47,809 nucleotides of DNA from NCBI RefSeq assembly GCF_032854445.1, contig NC_088295.1, positions 68,865,249 through 68,913,057 on the forward strand, given 5' to 3'. Every line of letters starts with the position of its first letter. Position 1 is the stretch's first letter. A program made the translations under genes and the position numbers. Under the pieces are notes generated by a model that made no database searches, was not told the origin of the DNA, and saw only the letters and a program-made list of their open reading frames with translations. The stretch comes from Liolophura sinensis. Taxonomy: Eukaryota; Mollusca; Polyplacophora; Chitonida; Chitonidae. This document shows positions 36,240 to 47,284 of this stretch, one piece after another.

Positions 36240-38984
36240 TATCTGTATGTTTATGTTGACTAGTTTTGGTATATGATCAAGTATTGTTTGGTACATGACC
36301 AAGTAGTTTGGGTATCTAACCAGGTAGTTTGGATATATGACCAAGTGAATTGAGTATATAGCCATGCAGTGTGAGCACATGACCTGGTAGATTGGGCATA
36401 TGATCAAGTAGTTTGAGTACATGACCAGGTAGTTTGATTATGTGACCAAGTAGTTTGAGTATATGCCAGGTAGTTTGGGTATATCACTAGGTAGTTTGGG
36501 TATATGACCAGATAGTTTGAGTATGTGACCAGGTAGTGGTGAATATATGATAGTTATATATGATAGTTTGAGTATATGACCAGATAGTGTGAGTATATGA
36601 CCAGGGAGTTTGAGCATATGGCCAGGTAGTTTGAGTGTATGCATGGTACTTTGGGTAGTTGACCAGGTCGATTGTGTATATAAACAGGTGGGTTGTGTAT
36701 ATGACCAGGTAGTTTGGGTACATGACCGCGTATGAGTATATGGCCAGGTAGTTGGGTATATAAACAGGTAGTGTGCGTATATGACCAGATAGTTTGAGTG
36801 TATGACTAAGAAAGCATAGTTTGGGTAGTTGACCAGGTCGATTGGGTATATAACCAGGTAGTTTGAGTATATGATCAGATAGTTCAAGTACATGACCACG
36901 TATGAGTATATGGTCAGGTAGTGTGAGTATATGACCAGGTAATGTGGGTGTATGACCAGGGAGTTTAGGTATATGCCCAAGTGGTCATGGTTTGGGAAGT
37001 TGACCAGGTCGAATGGCTATATGACCAGGTGTTTGGGTACATGACCACGTATGAGTATATGGTCGGGCAGCTAAGTATATGACCAAGTAGTGTGAGTATA
37101 TGACTAAATAGTTTGAGTATATGACCAGGCAGTTTAAGTATATGACCAGGTATTTTGAGTATATGACCAGGTAGTTTGGGTATATCAATAGGCATAAGTA
37201 TATGACCTGGTAGTTTGGGTACATGACCACACAGTGTGAGCATGTGACCAGGTAGTTTGGGTATATAACCAGGTAATTTGGGTACACGGCCAGGTAGTTT
37301 AGTTATATCACCAGGTAGTTTGAGTATATAACTAGGTAGTGGTCATTATATGATCAGGTAGTTTTAGTATTTGACTAAATACTTTGAGTATATGACCAGG
37401 TAGTTTGAGTATATGAGCAGATAGTTTGATTATATGAACAGGTAATTTGAGTACATGACAAGGTAGTTTGAGTATATGACCAGGTAGCGTGAGTATATGA
37501 CCAGATAGTTTGAGAACATAAACAGGTAGTTTGAGTATGTGATCATGTAGTTTGAGTATATGACCAGATAGTGTGGGTGTATGACCAGGTAGTTTGGGTA
37601 TGTTACAAAGTGTGCAAAGTTTGGGTAGTTGATTGGATATATGACCAGGTAGTTTGAGTATATGACCAGGTAGTTTGGGTACATCACCACGTATGAGTAT
37701 GTGGCCAGGTAGTTGGGTATATCATTAGGTAGTGTGAGTATATGACCAGATCGCTAGAGTATATGAACAGGTACTTTAAGTATATAATAGGTAGTGTGGG
37801 TGTATAACCAGGTAGTTTGGGTGTATGACCAAGTGGTTTGAGTATATGATCAGGTAGTGTGAGCATATTACCAGGTAGTGGTGAGTATATTACCAGGTAG
37901 TCTGGGTATTTGACCAGATAGTTTGAGTATATAGCCAGTTAGTTTGAGTATATGACCAGGTAGTTTGAGTATATGGACAGGTAGTTTGGGTCTATAACCA
38001 AGTGGTTAGAAATGAGTATATGACCAGGTAGTGTGAGCATATGACCAGTGAGATTGGGAATATGACCAGTTAGTTTGAGTATATGACCAGGTAGTTTGAC
38101 TGTATGACATGGTGATTTGGGTAGTTGACAAGGTCGATTAGGTGTATGACCAGGTAGTTTGAGTATATGACCAGGTAGTTTGGGTACATGACCATGTATG
38201 AGTATATGACCAGGAAGTTTGGGTACATGACCAAATAGTGTGAGTACATGACTACGTAGTGTGAGTACATTATCAGGTAGTGTGAGTATATGATCAGGTA
38301 GTTTGAGTGTATGACCAGGTAGTGTCAGTATATGATCAGGTAGTTTGAGTGTATGACCAGGTAGTGTGAGTATATGATCAGGTAGTTTGAGTGTATGACC
38401 AGGTAGTGTGAGTACATGATCAGGTAGTTTGAGTGTATGACCAGGTAGTGTGAGTATATGATCAGGTAGTTTGAGTGTATGACCAGGTAGTGTGAGTACA
38501 TGATCAGGTAGTTTGAGTGTATGACCAGGTAGTGTCAGTATATGATCAGGTAGTTTGAGTGTATGACCAGGTAGTGTGAGTACATGATCAGGTAGTTTGA
38601 GTGTATGACCAGGTAGTGTGAGTATATGATCAGGTAGTTTGAGTGTATGACCAGGTAGTGTCAGTATATGATCAGGCCGTTTGGGTTTATGACCAGGTAG
38701 TGTGAGTATATGATCAGGTAGTTTGAGTGTATGACCAGGTAGTGTGAGTATATGATCAGGTAGTTTGAGTGTATGACCAGGTAGTGTCAGTATATGATCA
38801 GGCCGTTTGGGTTCATGACCAGGTAGTTTGGGTGTATAACCAGTGTTTGTTTCTTTGGCCAGGTAGTTTAAGTATGTGATCAGGTAGTTTGATTACATGA
38901 CCGGGTAGTGTGAGTATATGATTAGGTAGTTTGGGGATATGACTTGGTAGTTTGGGTATAAGACTTGGTAGTTTGAGTATATGA
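36240..38984 (+). repeat. 21-bp minisatellite, left part (about 130 units)
   Basis: The unit GGTAGTTTGAGTATATGACCA and variants (GTGTGAG, GTACATG, GATCAGG) run for 2.7 kb. The plus strand is G/T-rich and poor in C. Three 170-171-bp spaced copies of a marker (TTGGGTAGTTGACCAGGTCG, starting at 36651, 36821 and 36992) show a higher-order period of about eight units. As 21 is seven codons, all three minus frames stay open for long stretches (for example heptads MYSNYLV), while all plus frames have stops. Confidence 0.97.
38278..38824 (+). repeat. 42-bp higher-order block of the 21-bp array (13 dimers)
   Basis: Alternating units TGTGAGTATATGATCAGGTAG and TTTGAGTGTATGACCAGGTAG form a 42-bp dimer repeated about 13 times. 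Variant dimers (TGTCAG, GTACATG, and the pair with CCGTTTGGG) recur in an irregular order. Each dimer carries a TGATCA palindrome. Identity is much higher here than elsewhere in the array. Confidence 0.93.
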
Positions 38985-40411
38985 GTGAGTGAGTGAGTGA
39001 AAGTTTTAACGTCGCTTTCAACAATATTTCAGTTTTATCGCGACAATAAAACGTCAAGTAGTCGATCTACTACGGATAATTCATTTACTATTCAGTCAAA
39101 AAGGACACCAGAAGTCACATAACAAACACAGACGGTAGTTTAAAATTACAGCTTTCCTGCCATACCAATGGCAGAGAGAAAGTCAAAAATAGTATCACTT
39201 TCTACAGAATTGAAAAGTTCTGAAAGAGAGCTCACGTGATAAAAGGAATCTGGTACAGGAGCAAAGTCGCCACAGTCAAGCAATATGTGCTTGACTGTGA
39301 ACCATTGATCACAAGCAAAGCAATGAGGAGCATCTTCTCCTTTTAACAAGTACCCATGCTTAGCACGTGTGTGACCGATACGACACCTTCTCAAAATGCA
39401 AGAGCGGAGACGATGCCGTGAAAGGGAAGGCGCTGGACCAACAAACTGACGAATATCATGCAGTTTGTTGGTTGTCTGGTCATCCCATTGAGCCTGAAAC
39501 AAGCGCTTGATATAGGAGCAAATAAGTGAACGCAAGTCCGAATATGGAACGTCAGTTTGGGTAGTAACGGAATGCAAAGCCGCCTTCGCGGCTTCATCTG
39601 CAGCAGTATTCCCAGGGATACCCATATGCCCGGGCACCCAACAAAAGACAATGATAAAATCTTCATTAAGTCGTTTAAACATCTCCCTGATAGACAGAAT
39701 GTCTGGATGTACAGGCGAACTAGCCCGAATTGCTTGGAGGCAGGAAAGGGAGTCAGAGCAGATGAGAAATCTGCTACCTCCTAGCTCTGGAATGGACCGA
39801 AGTGCTCACAAAATTGCCTTGGCTTCCGCAGTAAATACAGAACAGGAATTTGGAAACCGAGTTGAAACGGTTCTGGGTCCAAGGACAGCGGCAGAAGCCA
39901 CGCCATCATCATCCTTGGAACCGTCAGTGAATATGCGGTGATAAAATGGATACTTTGAACACATATTACTAAACTCCTGCTGGTATACTAAAGGGTTGGT
40001 GGAAGATTTCTTCAGGGAGGACAGCGAGGTATCAACCTGAGGCTCAGGACATAACCACGGTGATCTTCCTGGATGCGTATGGGGGTGATAGTATCCAGCC
40101 CAAGTCCAGCTGCTTGCCACATGTTCCTGGATGCGGACACCCAGTGGAGGAACAATGGATGGCTTCTGAGCATATATAAGTCTTCAAATTCCGGATGGAA
40201 GACACAATCAAAGGCTGGGTTGGATGGATTGGCTCTAAGCTTGGTGATATACTGTAAGGATAGTTTAGTTCTTCGAAGCTCCAGGGGAGGCTCGTTTGCC
40301 TCAACATACAGACTCTCCACAGGAGAGGTACGGAAAGCACCTAAGCACAACCGTAGGGGCCTGGTGATGTACAGTATTGAGTTTCTTCAACTGGGAGCGT
40401 GACGCACCTCC
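38985..40411 (-). mobile_element. 5'-truncated non-LTR retrotransposon (I/Nimb-like) with 15-bp target duplication
   Basis: A 1427-bp insertion sits in the 21-bp array. AGTTTGAGTATATGA stands at 38970-38984 and again at 40412-40426, after which the array resumes. On the minus strand it carries the 3' end of ORF2, about 160 bp of 3' UTR and a (TCAC)4-type tail. The RT domain and everything 5' of it are missing. Elements with an RNase H and short-tandem-repeat tails belong to the I superfamily; the Nimb assignment is from remembered similarity. Confidence 0.92.
39146..40402 (-). pseudogene. decayed ORF2 C-terminus: post-RT region, RNase H and zinc motif
   Basis: In order on the minus strand: a post-RT segment (CLGAFRTSPVESLYVEANEP), then RNase H, then a C-terminal Cys/His motif. 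RNase H keeps its four acidic residues: TDGS, the E of FTAEAKA, the first D of SDS, and the last D in a segment with WVPGHMGIPGN and AADEAAKA. The Cys/His motif is C-x2-C-x7-H-x4-C in the stretch after GEDAPH. The frame is broken by an apparent shift near 40.36 kb, another near 40.06 kb, and one in-frame TGA near 39.81 kb just after the FTAEAKA motif. The normal stop follows AGKL at 39146. It is not functional but only lightly decayed. Confidence 0.92.
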
Positions 40412-40426
40412 AGTTTGAGTATATGA

Positions 40427-41454
40427 ACAGGTAGTGTGAATATATGGTCATGTAGTTTGGGTATATGATTAGGTAGTTTGAGTATATGACCAGCAGGCGT
40501 ATGGATTCATGACCAGGTAGTGTGAGTACATGATCAGGTAGTGTGAGTATAGGATCAGGTAGTTTTGTGTACATGACCAGGCAGTGTGAGTACATGATCA
40601 GGTAGTTTGGGTATATGACCAGGCAGTTTGAGTACATGATCAGGTAGTATGAGTACATGACTAGGTAGTGTGACTACATGATCAGGTAGTGTGGGTACAT
40701 GGCCAGGTAGTTTGAGTACATCATCAGGTAGTGTGAGTACATGATCGGGTAGTTTGAGGACATCGGGTAGTGTGAGTACATCAGGTAGTTTGGGTACATG
40801 ACCAGGCAGTGTGAGTTAATGATCAGGTAGCTTGTGTACATGATCAGGTAGTTTGTGTACATGATCAGGTAGTTTGTGTACATGACCAGGCAGTGTGAGT
40901 ACATGATCAGGTAGTATGAGTACATGACTAGGTAGTGTGAGTACATGATCAGGTAGTGTGGGTACATGACTAGGTAGTGTGGGTACATGGCCAGGTAGTT
41001 TGAGTACATGATCAGGTAGTATGAGTACATGACTAAGTAGTGTGAGTACATGATCAGGCAATGTGGGGTACATGGCCAGATAGTTTGAGTGCATCATCAG
41101 GTAGTATGTGTTCATGACCAGGTAGTTTGGGTACATGACCAGGTACTATGAGTACATGATCAGGTTGTATGAGTACATGATCAGGTAGTGTGAGTATATG
41201 ATCTGGTAGTTTGGATATAAGACCAGGTAGTGCGAGTAAATGATCAGGTAGTGTGAGTATATAATCAAGTAGTTTGGGTATATGACCAGGTAATGTGAGT
41301 ATATGACCAGGTAGTTTGTGTACATGACCAGGTAGTGTGAGTATATGATTAGGTAGTTTGGGTACATGACCAGGTAGTTTGGGTTCATGACCAGGTAGTT
41401 TGGGTACATGAACAGGTAGTGTGAGTACTTGATCAGGTAGTGGGGGTAATTTTT
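40427..41454 (+). repeat. 21-bp minisatellite, right part (about 49 units)
   Basis: It continues the array after the retrotransposon. The GTGTGAGTACATGATCAGGTA variant dominates, unlike the left part where TATATGACC is common. It ends at about 41.45 kb with a broken unit. Confidence 0.96.
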
Positions 41455-41669
41455 GAGACGTTATTTATTGATTATTTGAACATGTTTTGTGTGGTAAGGT
41501 TCAAAAAGAGTTCCAGTGGTCGTTGCCCTAGGTGGACAAAGTGTTTTAAAATAAAGAACGCCAGCGCAGAATAAGGGAAGGGTTGGACGGATTAAATAAA
41601 ATTCCAAGGATGATGCGGAGTGACTAATTATGTATTTTAGGAGTATCTTAACTGACTAGTTATGATATC

Positions 41670-41707
<38 letters not shown>

Positions 41708-41960
41708 GATATCATAAGCATGTTGTTCTTGACTGTTCTCCCGACAGGTTCTCTCTGTCATCTGCCACGTAGCCTTTAGCCCAAGGCCAATCCTCTTGAA
41801 AACAAAGGCGGAATTAAATTAAGAAAATAGTAAATTGTGGCAACATCAGTTAACAAACAATAAAGTTTGTTTCTAATTCTTTCCGAAGCTTCCAGCGTTG
41901 CTTTGGTTTTCCTTAGCCTAGTGACAAACCATGTCATGAATTATTCAGTGTGCAATTGTA
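41455..41960 (+). repeat. flanking block, copy 2
   Basis: Direct-orientation counterpart of 35339-35945 on the other side of the array. It shares GTGGACAAAG, GGATGATGCGGAGTGACTAA and GTCATGAATTATTCAG in order. It contains the TA palindrome at 41660-41717, absent from copy 1. Confidence 0.7.
41660..41717. repeat. 58-bp TA-cored palindrome
   Basis: The 12-bp arms TTATGATATCGT and ACGATATCATAA flank a (TA)n core, making a nearly perfect cruciform-prone palindrome. Confidence 0.9.
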
Positions 41961-42167
41961 TATGTGTGCTGATTTTACCTCCGTTACCTGTTCGATAGAA
42001 AACAACGCTTGGTGGGAAATCTTGTTAGGTTACCGGTAACATATACATACACGAAAAGTTGATTAAGGACACTTTGACCATAAACATCACAATCAACTAG
42101 CACTACACCCAGCTTTTGCTTTATAAATTGCACTCAGTTGACACCCACATGGACTATCTGACGAAAC

Positions 42168-42247
42168 ATATTGTCATTCAGCTCACTCAGGCACCAACGG
42201 CGTCGCTCTAAGAAACAACGATGCAGCAACGATGGGACGATACGATA

Positions 42248-42291
<44 letters not shown>

Positions 42292-42490
42292 TGCACTCCA
42301 AGAACTAACACCCACGCTCTGGCGATATATATTGTCATTAAGCTGCACTCCAAGAACTAACACCGACGACTTGGCGATGCATACTTCCATTAAGCTGCAC
42401 TCCACTCGCCAATACCATGGTCCCTGTGACGATACATATTGTCCTGCTGCTGCACTGCAAGCACCAACACAGCAGGCGCTATGACTGTAC
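42168..42490. repeat. 52-bp tandem repeat interrupted by (TA)n
   Basis: Two good units (CTGCACTCCAAGAACTAACA…ATTAAG, 52 bp each, at about 42291-42394) are followed by two degenerate ones and preceded by a diverged one. A (TA)n tract at about 42250-42290 separates the first from the rest. Confidence 0.8.
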
Positions 42491-42908
42491 GTGCTCAATT
42501 TGCCTAAAATATCGTCTCACTCGTTTTGATTTTGAGAACTATTGATTTTTATCAATATTGACTATTGAAGGCATTTTAAAGTTTGTTTATAAGGTCCTGT
42601 CTGAACAAAAAAAAATTCGTTTCACCAACAGTAATACTTTATTTCTTTATTTGCCTCCAAAAAATTCACTTTTTGGTATGAAATTTTCGGTCAAATAGAG
42701 GATTGGCCTTTCAGCTGTACTCTGCGTATAAATACTCTGGCTATTGTGATATGTATTTAGCATTCCACATATCAACTTTGGTTTATTTGTATTTTTGACA
42801 TTCAGCAGTAATCCGCAAACCTACACCGACGCTTTTACATTTTTACAACGTTACTAATATATATCAAAAAAGGAAAAACATGCATTACCTTAGGGTTTTT
42901 TTTTTAAA

Positions 42909-43265
42909 TGATTTTAGTAACCAAAAATCCCCTATAAATGTGCCTCCAACTAACTGAAAGGTCAGAACTTCCTGCACACTGACAATCCCCGGACCCTCGC
43001 CTATTTAGCTGGGATGGTAGTTTAATTGCCTCAAGACACCGAAGGTGCATAACTTCCCGCCAATAAGACAGTTTATCGCGGCTTCCTACCATGAGTTTAG
43101 TTACCGAAAATCTCATAAAACGTGTCCTCAGTTATCTGAATGTCCAGAGCTTCCGGGGCTTATGCGACTGGGATTGTATAGTTCCTCTGCTCTAGCACCA
43201 CCCTTCTCCCGCCAAATTTTATGTACCTCCGCTACGTACTGTGATTGAGGTGCACCAATTCACAC
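42909..43265. repeat. diverged tandem duplication, about 181-bp period
   Basis: TTTAGTAACCAAAAATC…TAGCTGGGATGGTAG…TTCCCGCCAA and TTTAGTTACCGAAAATC…GCGACTGGGATTGTA…TCTCCCGCCAA recur in order 181 bp apart. Confidence 0.7.
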
Positions 43266-43404
43266 GAGTTCGCTATATTCACATTGCTAACAAGAGAAAG
43301 TTGTGAATCATTAAAATCTAAAGTCTAATTACATCTGTTGGCAAAATATATAAGCACACTGAATTTCAAGAAGAAAGCTGCCATGTCAGCAGTATAGTTT
43401 GGGT

Positions 43405-43640
43405 ATTTCCTAAGACATAGTCTATCTACAATCTGGAACACGTGCTATGACAAGAATTAGAGACAGTTACGGTATAGTCGTTATCCTTGTGGACAAAGCA
43501 GACATGCGCTTTCCTGTCTAATCCGCAGAAATACTCTAGTGCAAATAACGAAATGGTTGAATGAAGAAAACGAAGTTCCGTAAGATAATGTTAAGAGATT
43601 ATAATTATTTATTTTATCGTAGTATGCTTCATAATTAAAA
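43405..43640 (+). repeat. flanking block, copy 3 (diverged)
   Basis: It aligns with the first part of copies 1 and 2: GGTATTTCCTAAGAC, GTGCTATGAC-AGAATTA, GTGGACAAAG, GGTTGAATG and ATTATTTATTTTATCGTAGT. It is preceded by TAGTTTGGGTAT, which matches a unit of the 21-bp array. Confidence 0.6.
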
Positions 43641-44528
43641 GTTCAACTCGCTTTAAGGCTAGTTTACACAAAGTTCACATAAATTTACATTTACATAAAT
43701 ATCAAATGTTGTCCATTTTATGAGTGATGTGAGTCAAGATTGTCTGTGACTTTGTTAGTATGTTTTCGGTGGTCTATTTGGACCGATTCCTTCATCCTCA
43801 TTATCTAATGACGTATACACAAGGTATATTTTACAAGATTACGTGTAATGTTTTAAAGGTTGTCTCGTAAATAACATTCCATCTTTATTTTTTGAAAGCA
43901 AATGGGCTATAATATAGGCCAACTATCAACACGAGGAGCGCAGTTCAAAATGAAATGAACGTGATGAATTCTTCACTTTTTTCTTTGTTGGAGAAATTCA
44001 AGCCAATTGACGTCAGTTACACATCTGTCTATGTCATCAAATTCCACGCGTGATCTTTACTTCATGAATACGAAGTCCCCCTTAATTTATACTGGTTACA
44101 ATCATATTTGATTTTTTGTGATGATAACGTTAATTGGCCATGGACAAAGCTACGACATACTTACACGTAAATCATAAATGCATGAACTTAGACTGGCTCT
44201 GTACTGTGTGAATATATATCTATAGAGCCTATGGGTCCATTCACAAACTTGCTGGGGAAGCCGTTGTCATGTACGTGCTACCAAGAGCACGCTAATAGGC
44301 CCGGGGGGGAGGGGGGGCAGTCGTACAAGGCGCAATCACACATAATGTATACGGCTCGGATTTCTGCTATAGTCTGCTATAATGACTGCCAAGCTGTCTC
44401 ACAAATTTACATAGAGTTATGCCTAATGAAATGTGCCTCGGGTGATTACCACATCATATGTGTGTATAAAGACGTCTGTAACCTAATAGAAAACTGTTCA
44501 GTTTTTTTTTTACTTCATATGCTATCAA
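43641..44528. other. AT-rich stretch with one G-rich tract
   Basis: CCCGGGGGGGAGGGGGGGCA near 44.30-44.32 kb is a possible G-quadruplex. Otherwise nothing was recognised. Confidence 0.5.
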
Positions 44529-44540
44529 ACAATTCTTTAT

Positions 44541-44577
44541 TTATTTATTTATTTATTTTATTGGTGTTTTACGCCGT
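44541..44577 (-). mobile_element. 37-bp ultra-truncated SINE insertion with 12-bp target duplication
   Basis: The TTAT-rich tail and TTGGTGTTTTACGCCGT, the last bases of the SINE 3' tail, lie between two copies of ACAATTCTTTAT (44529-44540 and 44578-44589). Confidence 0.88.
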
Positions 44578-45147
44578 ACAATTCTTTATCCCTTAGAAGG
44601 GCTAATATGCGTGACACCTCTGGATACTGAGCGGTCCCGCGCGGGTCAAGTATGAAATATAACAACGTATTTTTGCAACATTATTCAGAAGGCGGATTAT
44701 TTATGAGCGTACGGTATATTAATTCAACCCGCGGGAAGACGCGTGCTCACTGCAAACCGACGTCACATTCATGCTTTCTTTGAATTTGGCTGTTAGCTAT
44801 AGGAACAATGCTGGACGTGGAACGTCCGGCAAATATAGCGAGAAGGAAATGCACCGTGCAAAGCTCTAGCCTTAGGTGTCACTTCAAACAAATTTATACA
44901 GCCGTGTGATTAAGTGCGTTTATGAGCATAATTATAATTTAAAAATTAAAAAAAAAAGGTTTTAATGATTATGATCTTCTTTGCGTTTAATAATTTTGGT
45001 AAAAACTCCTGAACAGGTAAACGTTTGAATAACTTTGCCAAAATGACTACATTGCCTTACTTATTCCCTGATGTGGAATGAAACAAAACCTAATGATTAG
45101 TTCAAGATCCTATCTCGGATTTGCGCATTCATGTTCGCCGACTGTCT

Positions 45148-45187
45148 CGGTGTAACGGCAAGGTTGCCTTTTGCATGCGTTACACCG
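45148..45187. repeat. 40-bp hairpin
   Basis: The 10-bp arms CGGTGTAACG and CGTTACACCG enclose an inner GCAAGG/CCTTTTGC stem with a bulge. Confidence 0.75.
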
Positions 45188-47260
45188 TACAATATGTCTC
45201 GCTGTGCAAATAAAACAAAATAAGCACGCAGGCGCACTTTCATTCATTACATACAAATGGCGTATACACTTGTCCCAATCTATTAGGACTGATGGTTTTA
45301 CATTTATCTACTGACATTTTGTTTTCATTCGGGGAGTATATATGCTCAAATGCGCTAGAATAATTGTATTGATGTTATATAATAAAGATTTTTCTTTCAA
45401 CTTTAAACCATAAAGTAGCTGCCGAAAGGCGTTGTTTTACTTCGGAAATTCTGGATAACTCTAGTCCTAAACATGATCGCTTTCAAATCTAATTTAATCG
45501 TTGTAAAATGTGAAATGTTCTAATGTGCAACATAAATCAAATAAATGGATATTTTTTTTTCAAAATTAGCGCACGTGATCTTGGTATTTCAATTGTCATT
45601 TAAGGAATAAGCGTTTTTTTACATGTATATCTTTTTGCTTGTGAATTGATCGTGTCCAAAATGAGTTTTCTTTATTCTATATATACTGCGCGAAGAATTC
45701 ACAAAAAAGTCGGTGCGTGATGAAGCCAATTTGTAACCGAATTTGATTTAGTGCAAATCGAAGCGTTTTTCGTTTTGTGGTTATATACTTGTATGGTGGA
45801 ATTTATACAATATGAACCACTAAATTATATTCAAACCCATTTTCCACAAGTACAGATTAGTGTGCATAAGTGGGCAAAAGAGTTTTAAATACGAGATCGA
45901 GAAATTTTTATTTCATGATTTTCAAATAAATCCGTTGCATGACAACATTCAAATTTGAGTGGAAATTGATATATATGACACTCATTTATATGACATTCCT
46001 AATAGGCATACTTCAGCTAGGTTCATTTTCTGCTGTTGCTTATAAAAATGTTCTGTGTAAAAAGACATCCAGAACGTGCACGATGACTCACAACATACGC
46101 GCATGTCACACGATTTGGCCATTGGAATTGTTGTCAATTTTTGATGAATTACAGGCTGAGTAATCCAGGAGAAAAGATTGTAATCTTTTTTGCAGATTCA
46201 TGGAACAGATAATTTTATCAGACAATTGGTTTATTTGGTATCATGCTGTATTACGTCATGCATATATATCCATGGTTTAAAGTTCAGGTGCTTCTTGGAC
46301 AACTTTTTAGTTTTCGCAGATATAGAGCCCTATAAACTAAAAAAAACTGTCGATAAGTAAATAAATTTAGACACAAGAAAATAACACTGGTAACTAACAT
46401 TTAGACCTTTAAACATTTCAACGCGGGTAACAGCTTGGAGAAATTTACGCTGTAAACCACTGAAATTTTAAGTATACATTATGAAGACACGAGTATCTGT
46501 ATTGGTGTATACCTAGTATTTTTTAGTATACATATACGTTTTCTCTGCATACAAACCATTTCATTAGGACAGTTTTAAGAATATAAATTTATTGAAAAAA
46601 ATAATAATAATAAAAAAGTTCTATGTTGCTTCTTATAAATTAGACAACCAGTGTTAAAGGGACATTTTGGCATGCATATAATTGTTCATGATATACAACT
46701 CCGCGTGAAATAATGAATGTTTTGTATACAGTATACATGAGTAAATTGTGTGGTTTTCCGCCGGTTTATTATGTTATTAACGGCTGTTAGTGTCATATGT
46801 AAAAAAAAGATCTTCTTAAAACCAATAGCTGCCTGGGATATATTTCTGTGAAAACCACAAGGTTAGGTCCTTCTATATGTAGTAAACATATAATACAAAA
46901 AAACATTTTCCAGCTGACAGATCTGTACTTTGCTGTCTGTGTACTAGACTATAGTAGGAGCGATTCGCATATAGCTAAGGTGCCAAGCAACACACTTAAA
47001 TAACGTGGCAAATCTAGAAAGTAGAAAAATGAATAAATTTGTTAAAAAATGAAGTATTTATTAACATCAGTTATATATAGATCGTTCATGTTCACGGCAA
47101 ACTACATGATATCTTAAAAAATATTATGCTTTTTTGTTTCATTTTTCAATCCGAAACTGTAATGAAATATGTAGTTACGTATCTCTTTAGACTACAGAAT
47201 TCAGAACCCTTATATATATGAAGTGCATGGATAAAAGGGGCATTTACTCTTATGTGTTCA

Positions 47261-47284
47261 TTTTTTTTTTTTTTTTTTTTTTTT
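47261..47284. repeat. T24 run
   Basis: A pure T run on the plus strand. It could be the poly(A) tail of a minus-strand retrocopy, but no adjoining coding sequence or target duplication was recognised. Confidence 0.9.

Noticed and set aside
38278-38824. CRISPR-like regular spacing of repeats
   Set aside because: The repeats are head-to-tail with no unique spacers, and the window is clearly animal DNA.
36438-41409. Long minus-strand ORFs of heptads such as MYSNYLV in the 21-bp array, up to 180 codons, resembling a repeat protein
   Set aside because: All three minus frames are open for long stretches because the unit is 7 codons and lacks stops on that strand. Nothing favours one frame and there are no flanking exons.
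36240-41454. Resemblance of GGTAGTTTGAGTATATGA to let-7 (GAGGTAGTAGGTTGTATAG), tempting beside lin-28
   Set aside because: The unit lacks the full GAGGTAG seed, it has no hairpin partner, and the complementary strand gives CTACCTG rather than the CTACCTC seed match. The array is also about 19 kb from lin-28.
35339-41960. LTR retrotransposon made of two direct blocks around an internal region
   Set aside because: There are no TG…CA ends, primer-binding site, polypurine tract or gag-pol remnants. The interior is a minisatellite and a third block lies outside.
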